Source: Terfezia claveryi (lineage: Eukaryota; Ascomycota; Pezizomycetes; Pezizales; Pezizaceae). Taken from it: a DNA stretch of 10,267 nt. The notes under the pieces were generated by a model. The model saw only the letters and a list, made by a program, of their open reading frames with translations. It made no database searches and had not been told where the DNA came from. The translations under genes and the position numbers were made by a program. Where the stretch lies: assembly GCA_015179025.1 (NCBI GenBank), contig WHUX01000788.1, forward strand, positions 1 through 10,267, given 5' to 3'. Of the stretch, positions 7,471-10,267 are shown in pieces (within the stretch, counting starts at the first letter, position 1; the number at the start of each line of letters is the position of its first letter).

Positions 7471-8326
7471 AAGACAATTCCATGGGAATTACCGCCACTG
7501 AGAAAAATTAATCACTCTATCAAACCAAAAGCAGGAGCTACTTAGATACCAAAATGGCGACCCTCAGAACATCGATTTAGACAATAAATCCATGATGAAT
7601 TAGTCGAAGAAGAAGTATCAGGTCATATATATAGAGTAGAAAATGACACAAATACTGTAGTTATGTTCACTATCCCTAAACAAGATAAACCGAAAGAAGC
7701 CAGACATATCAATGATTTTCGAGACCGCAATTTAGCCATCGAACCGGACCACAACCCATTGCCAGATATTAATGAAGCAATTGAACTAGTAGTGGAGAAT
7801 CCCATTTGGATTAAGCTTGACTTAGCTGATGGATTTTTTAATATTAGAATTAATAAAGAATCTAAGCAACACTCTACCTTTTTATGTCATATGGGATATT
7901 TTAGAAGCAGAGTTATGCAACAAGAGGATCGTAACACACCTGCTACCATAATTCGTATTATGCATGAAATTTTTAAATTACATGGTCTATAAAAACTTAA
8001 TCATCTATATTGATGATATCATTATATTCTCAAAAACATATGAAGAACATATAGAATTATTGAATAAAGTACTTCAATGTCTGCAGGATGAGAAATTCTA
8101 TCTCAAAGAAAGCAAATGCCAGTTCTTTACTCCAAGATTGGAAATCTTAGGACATGTTTTGACATTAGATGGATTACATGTAGACCTGAAGAAGAGGACT
8201 CCTATATTAACATTTCCAACTCCTACAAGAAAAAAGAATCTTAGAGGATTCCTTGGAATCATTAATTACCTTAGCAGATTTATCCCTGACTTGGCATCGT
8301 ATACAAGCACCCTGTTAGAACTGTAA
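7471..8326 (+). pseudogene. pol: Old element: reverse transcriptase, frameshifted
   Basis: Ty3/Gypsy RT in two frames. The first part (to about 7990) carries stops at TAG 7543 and TAA 7585, then an open stretch with VMFTIPKQDKPKEAR, the first catalytic Asp in KLDLADGF (7819-7821) and RVMQQEDRNTPAT. The second part, open at 7964-8326, carries the active site YIDD (8006-8017), the EEHIELLNKVL helix, and LRGFLGIINYLSRFIPDLA, which leads to the thumb/connection. The change of frame at about 7980-7995 equals a 1-nt gain or 2-nt loss and ends the first frame at TAA 7990. All catalytic aspartates survive as codons, but no full RT can be made. Confidence 0.92.
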
Positions 8327-8806
8327 GGAGAGACAAAGAAATGGGAATAGACAGATACTCATAATGTAGCATTTGAAAAACTCAAGGAACTCATGAATTC
8401 CCCATATGTTTTAAAACCCTAAAATAATGAATCTACCGAACCCAAATATTTAGTCTGTAATACTAGTGATGTAGGACTAGGATCTTGGATAGGTCAAGGA
8501 CCGTTGACGTACATCAGGCCGTCATACTTCCACTCTAGAAAATTTAATCCAGTACAACTCAATTATCTTACCTTTCAAAAGGAATTATTAGTGATTATTG
8601 AGTCATTGAAATTTTTTGAAGCACAATTAAGAGGTCACAAGTTCACTATCCTTACCGACTACAAACCATTAGTAACCTTTCATACTCAAACACCTGCAAG
8701 CTAGAAATTGAGGCGATGGCAAGATTACCTAATAGAATTTGATACAGATATACAGCATACTATAGAAAAGGAAAATTTGATAGCAGACGCTCTATCAAGA
8801 AAGCAT
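8327..8806 (+). pseudogene. pol: Old element: RNase H domain, degraded
   Basis: This follows RT in the same frame with stops at 8324, 8348, 8420 and 8702. The segment before it (EKLKELMNSPYVLKP) is the usual RT-RNase H junction. Acidic residues of a Ty3-type RNase H can be placed: Asp at 8468 (TSDVG, where TDAS is usual), Glu at 8582 (QKELL) and Asp at 8657 (LTDYKPL). The domain closes with RRWQDYLIEFD and ADALSRK (8783-8803), the conserved end of RNase H in these elements. It is inactive because of the stops. Confidence 0.9.
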
Positions 8807-9619
8807 AAATACTTGGACACTTCTACTACTGAGGACGATTATATTTCCAACAGCATCGATCCTCCTAACCACACCTACAACTGCAACATCTCAACAAACA
8901 CTTTAAGACCTTTCCACTTACCAGAAACCTCTACTCAAAACAATATAGTTTCTCGCGGAGCTATCAATTTCAAGTATGTCGACTATGACTTCAACAAATA
9001 TCATGGAAGAGCTGAAGAACTTGGACACTATATCTTCTGTCTATACTTCGAGGGCATCCCAGATGAAGAAAGCAAATATGACATGATGAAGGAAGAAGAG
9101 TTCTCAGATGACGAGACTCTATCTACCATACTAGAAGAAGTTTTCAGCGGGTATAATTGTGTACCCAATATAAACAAGAACAAACCTTTAACAGTTCTTG
9201 GACTAAGATATAGGCCTCCATCTTCTGAAAATGTTCAACAAAAATCTCTCGCTCCTGAAGAAGTGAAGGAAATTGCTATCGACCTGACTTATAGTAATTG
9301 GCAACAATACAAAAGGATGTATTGGTCTTTTTGCCAAGATTTTTACTGTCTAGCTCATAGCAGCTCCCACGCTATGAACAACCGTATGTTTACCATCAAA
9401 ACATGTGCAATTTGCAATCACCATGGACATGGCAGTTTGAATTGTGACTTGTCAGCCTCAGTTCTTAAGAAAGAGAAGGTATTCCTTACAACTCGTATTG
9501 TGCATCTCGTATCCGCAAATGAGCCTCAAAAGGAACTAGCATTAGTACAACAAACGCCAACTTATCCACCTCCACAAGCTCTTAGCCGCGAAGAAGCTAT
9601 CTATGAAATCAGAGAATAG
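8807..9619 (+). pseudogene. Old element: unrecognised pol extension with a second CCHC knuckle
   Basis: The frame of RNase H stays open from 8708 to TAG 9617, about 270 codons beyond the end of RNase H, where integrase would normally begin. I do not recognise the protein. Visible features are an Asn/Ser/Thr-rich start, an acidic stretch around 9060-9140 (DEESKYDMMKEEEFSDDETL), an aromatic segment around 9290-9350, and a perfect CCHC knuckle, CAICNHHGHGSLNC (Cys 9404 and 9413, His 9428, Cys 9443). There is no HHCC zinc finger and no D,D35E. It may be a lineage-specific spacer before an integrase beyond the window, a fused gag-like protein, or a second element joined here. The long open run among decayed neighbours suggests coding at the time of insertion. 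Confidence 0.6.
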
Positions 9620-10267
9620 GCAAAAAGATGGATTACCAACAAGCCGACATGACTTACTCTCCAACCTAGTATTCAGTTTATTAACCCTACTGAACAGATG
9701 ACCAACCAACAAATGGAACAGGAGATCATGGATACTCCTGTTGCCCCACAACAACCATGGAATGCACCTCAACAACTAGCTGCAACTGCTAGCAGCAGCA
9801 ACGCAATTCCAATCAATACTACTGCCGTTACCACTCATTCTAAAAAGCGAGTAGCCATTGACGAAGAATCACCTTCCTTCATTCAAGACCCAAGACCTTC
9901 AGACAGCGTTGTGATTTCTATAAGTTCTCAGGACATAATGCTTCTACATGCAAGGAGAAGAAACCCACCATTAATGACTTTACATGAGGATCGAACCAAC
10001 ACTTCACAAGCTCATTGAAGAGAAACACATCAGTGACAGATGGAGGACGACAAGGACTACTTCATCACACACTGGCTAACCAAGGCATAGGTATAAAAGC
10101 TGCATATCAATCGTGTATGAGAGTATGTCCTATCTGGAAGAACTACTATAATACCTTTATGAACCGTAAGGATCATAGAAGAAAAGACGGATTTTGTATT
10201 AAGAACTGACAAGGACAATGAGATTAGTCTTGCCCTCTACCTTAATATTGAAGGTAAGAACTATCTC
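9620..10267 (+). pseudogene. Old element: further extension of the same frame, no integrase seen
   Basis: The frame continues past TAG 9617 and TGA 9650 into an open run to TGA 10016. That run is low in complexity: many Q, P, A and T residues with QQPWNAPQQLAATASSSN, followed by a short basic stretch and a Ser-rich stretch. After 10016 stops come at 10034, 10088, 10094, 10118 and 10160, then the frame is open to the window end with protein-like composition. Four of these six stops are TGA, which one transition can make from a Trp codon. The competing open frame 10015-10209 cannot be excluded for this tail. No integrase motif, LTR or polypurine tract is recognisable, so the element's 3' end lies outside the window. 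Confidence 0.4.

Overview
The window is fungal transposon sequence with no cellular gene visible. It holds a young, structurally complete Ty3/Gypsy LTR retrotransposon of the chromodomain-bearing type (chromovirus), 824-6671 and 5,848 bp long. This element is inserted, in the same orientation, into the gag-like gene of an older and badly decayed Ty3/Gypsy-type element that fills the rest of the window (1-818 and 6677-10267). Protein resemblance, recalled rather than searched, points to a fungus. The old element's protease/RT resembles elements I associate with Agaricomycete basidiomycetes. The young element's Gag/protease resembles elements I associate with ascomycetes. The phylum is therefore uncertain.

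Young element. Two 459-bp LTRs (824-1282 and 6213-6671) begin TG and end CA, and I found no difference between them by eye. They are flanked by a perfect 5-bp target-site duplication, CACCA. The U3 region has three 40-bp tandem units, each holding a 28-bp dyad, then a perfect 20-bp palindrome overlapping a consensus CRE (TGACGTCA), then a TATA-like box. No tRNA primer site follows the 5' LTR. Instead ACGTTGCGT (1285-1293) is the exact reverse complement of ACGCAACGT (1138-1146), which lies where transcription should start, so a Tf1-like self-priming mechanism is likely. Gag (1332-2537) is intact: coiled coil, retrotransposon gag domain, CCHC knuckle. Pol follows in the -1 frame: aspartic protease, RT (YLDD), RNase H, integrase (HHCC, D,D35E), GPY/F and a C-terminal chromodomain. 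Pol is broken by three apparent single-base losses, all between protease and RT (about 2958, 3294-3300 and 3438-3441). Together they return to the starting frame. A polypurine tract (6200-6209) precedes the 3' LTR.

Old element. With the insertion removed, one reading frame runs across the target site: a gag-like N-terminal part (1-818), then a CCHC knuckle, a protease-like region, RT (YIDD, with a frameshift just before it) and RNase H, all with many in-frame stops. After RNase H, where integrase is expected, the frame continues for hundreds of codons as an unrecognised protein with an acidic stretch and a second CCHC knuckle. No integrase motif is seen before the window ends. Many stops look like W or Q codons changed by C-to-T/G-to-A transitions, as expected of repeat-induced mutation or methylcytosine decay.

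Together this reads as heterochromatic, transposon-nested DNA: an old silenced element received a recent copy of a chromodomain element whose integrase family is known to favour such chromatin.
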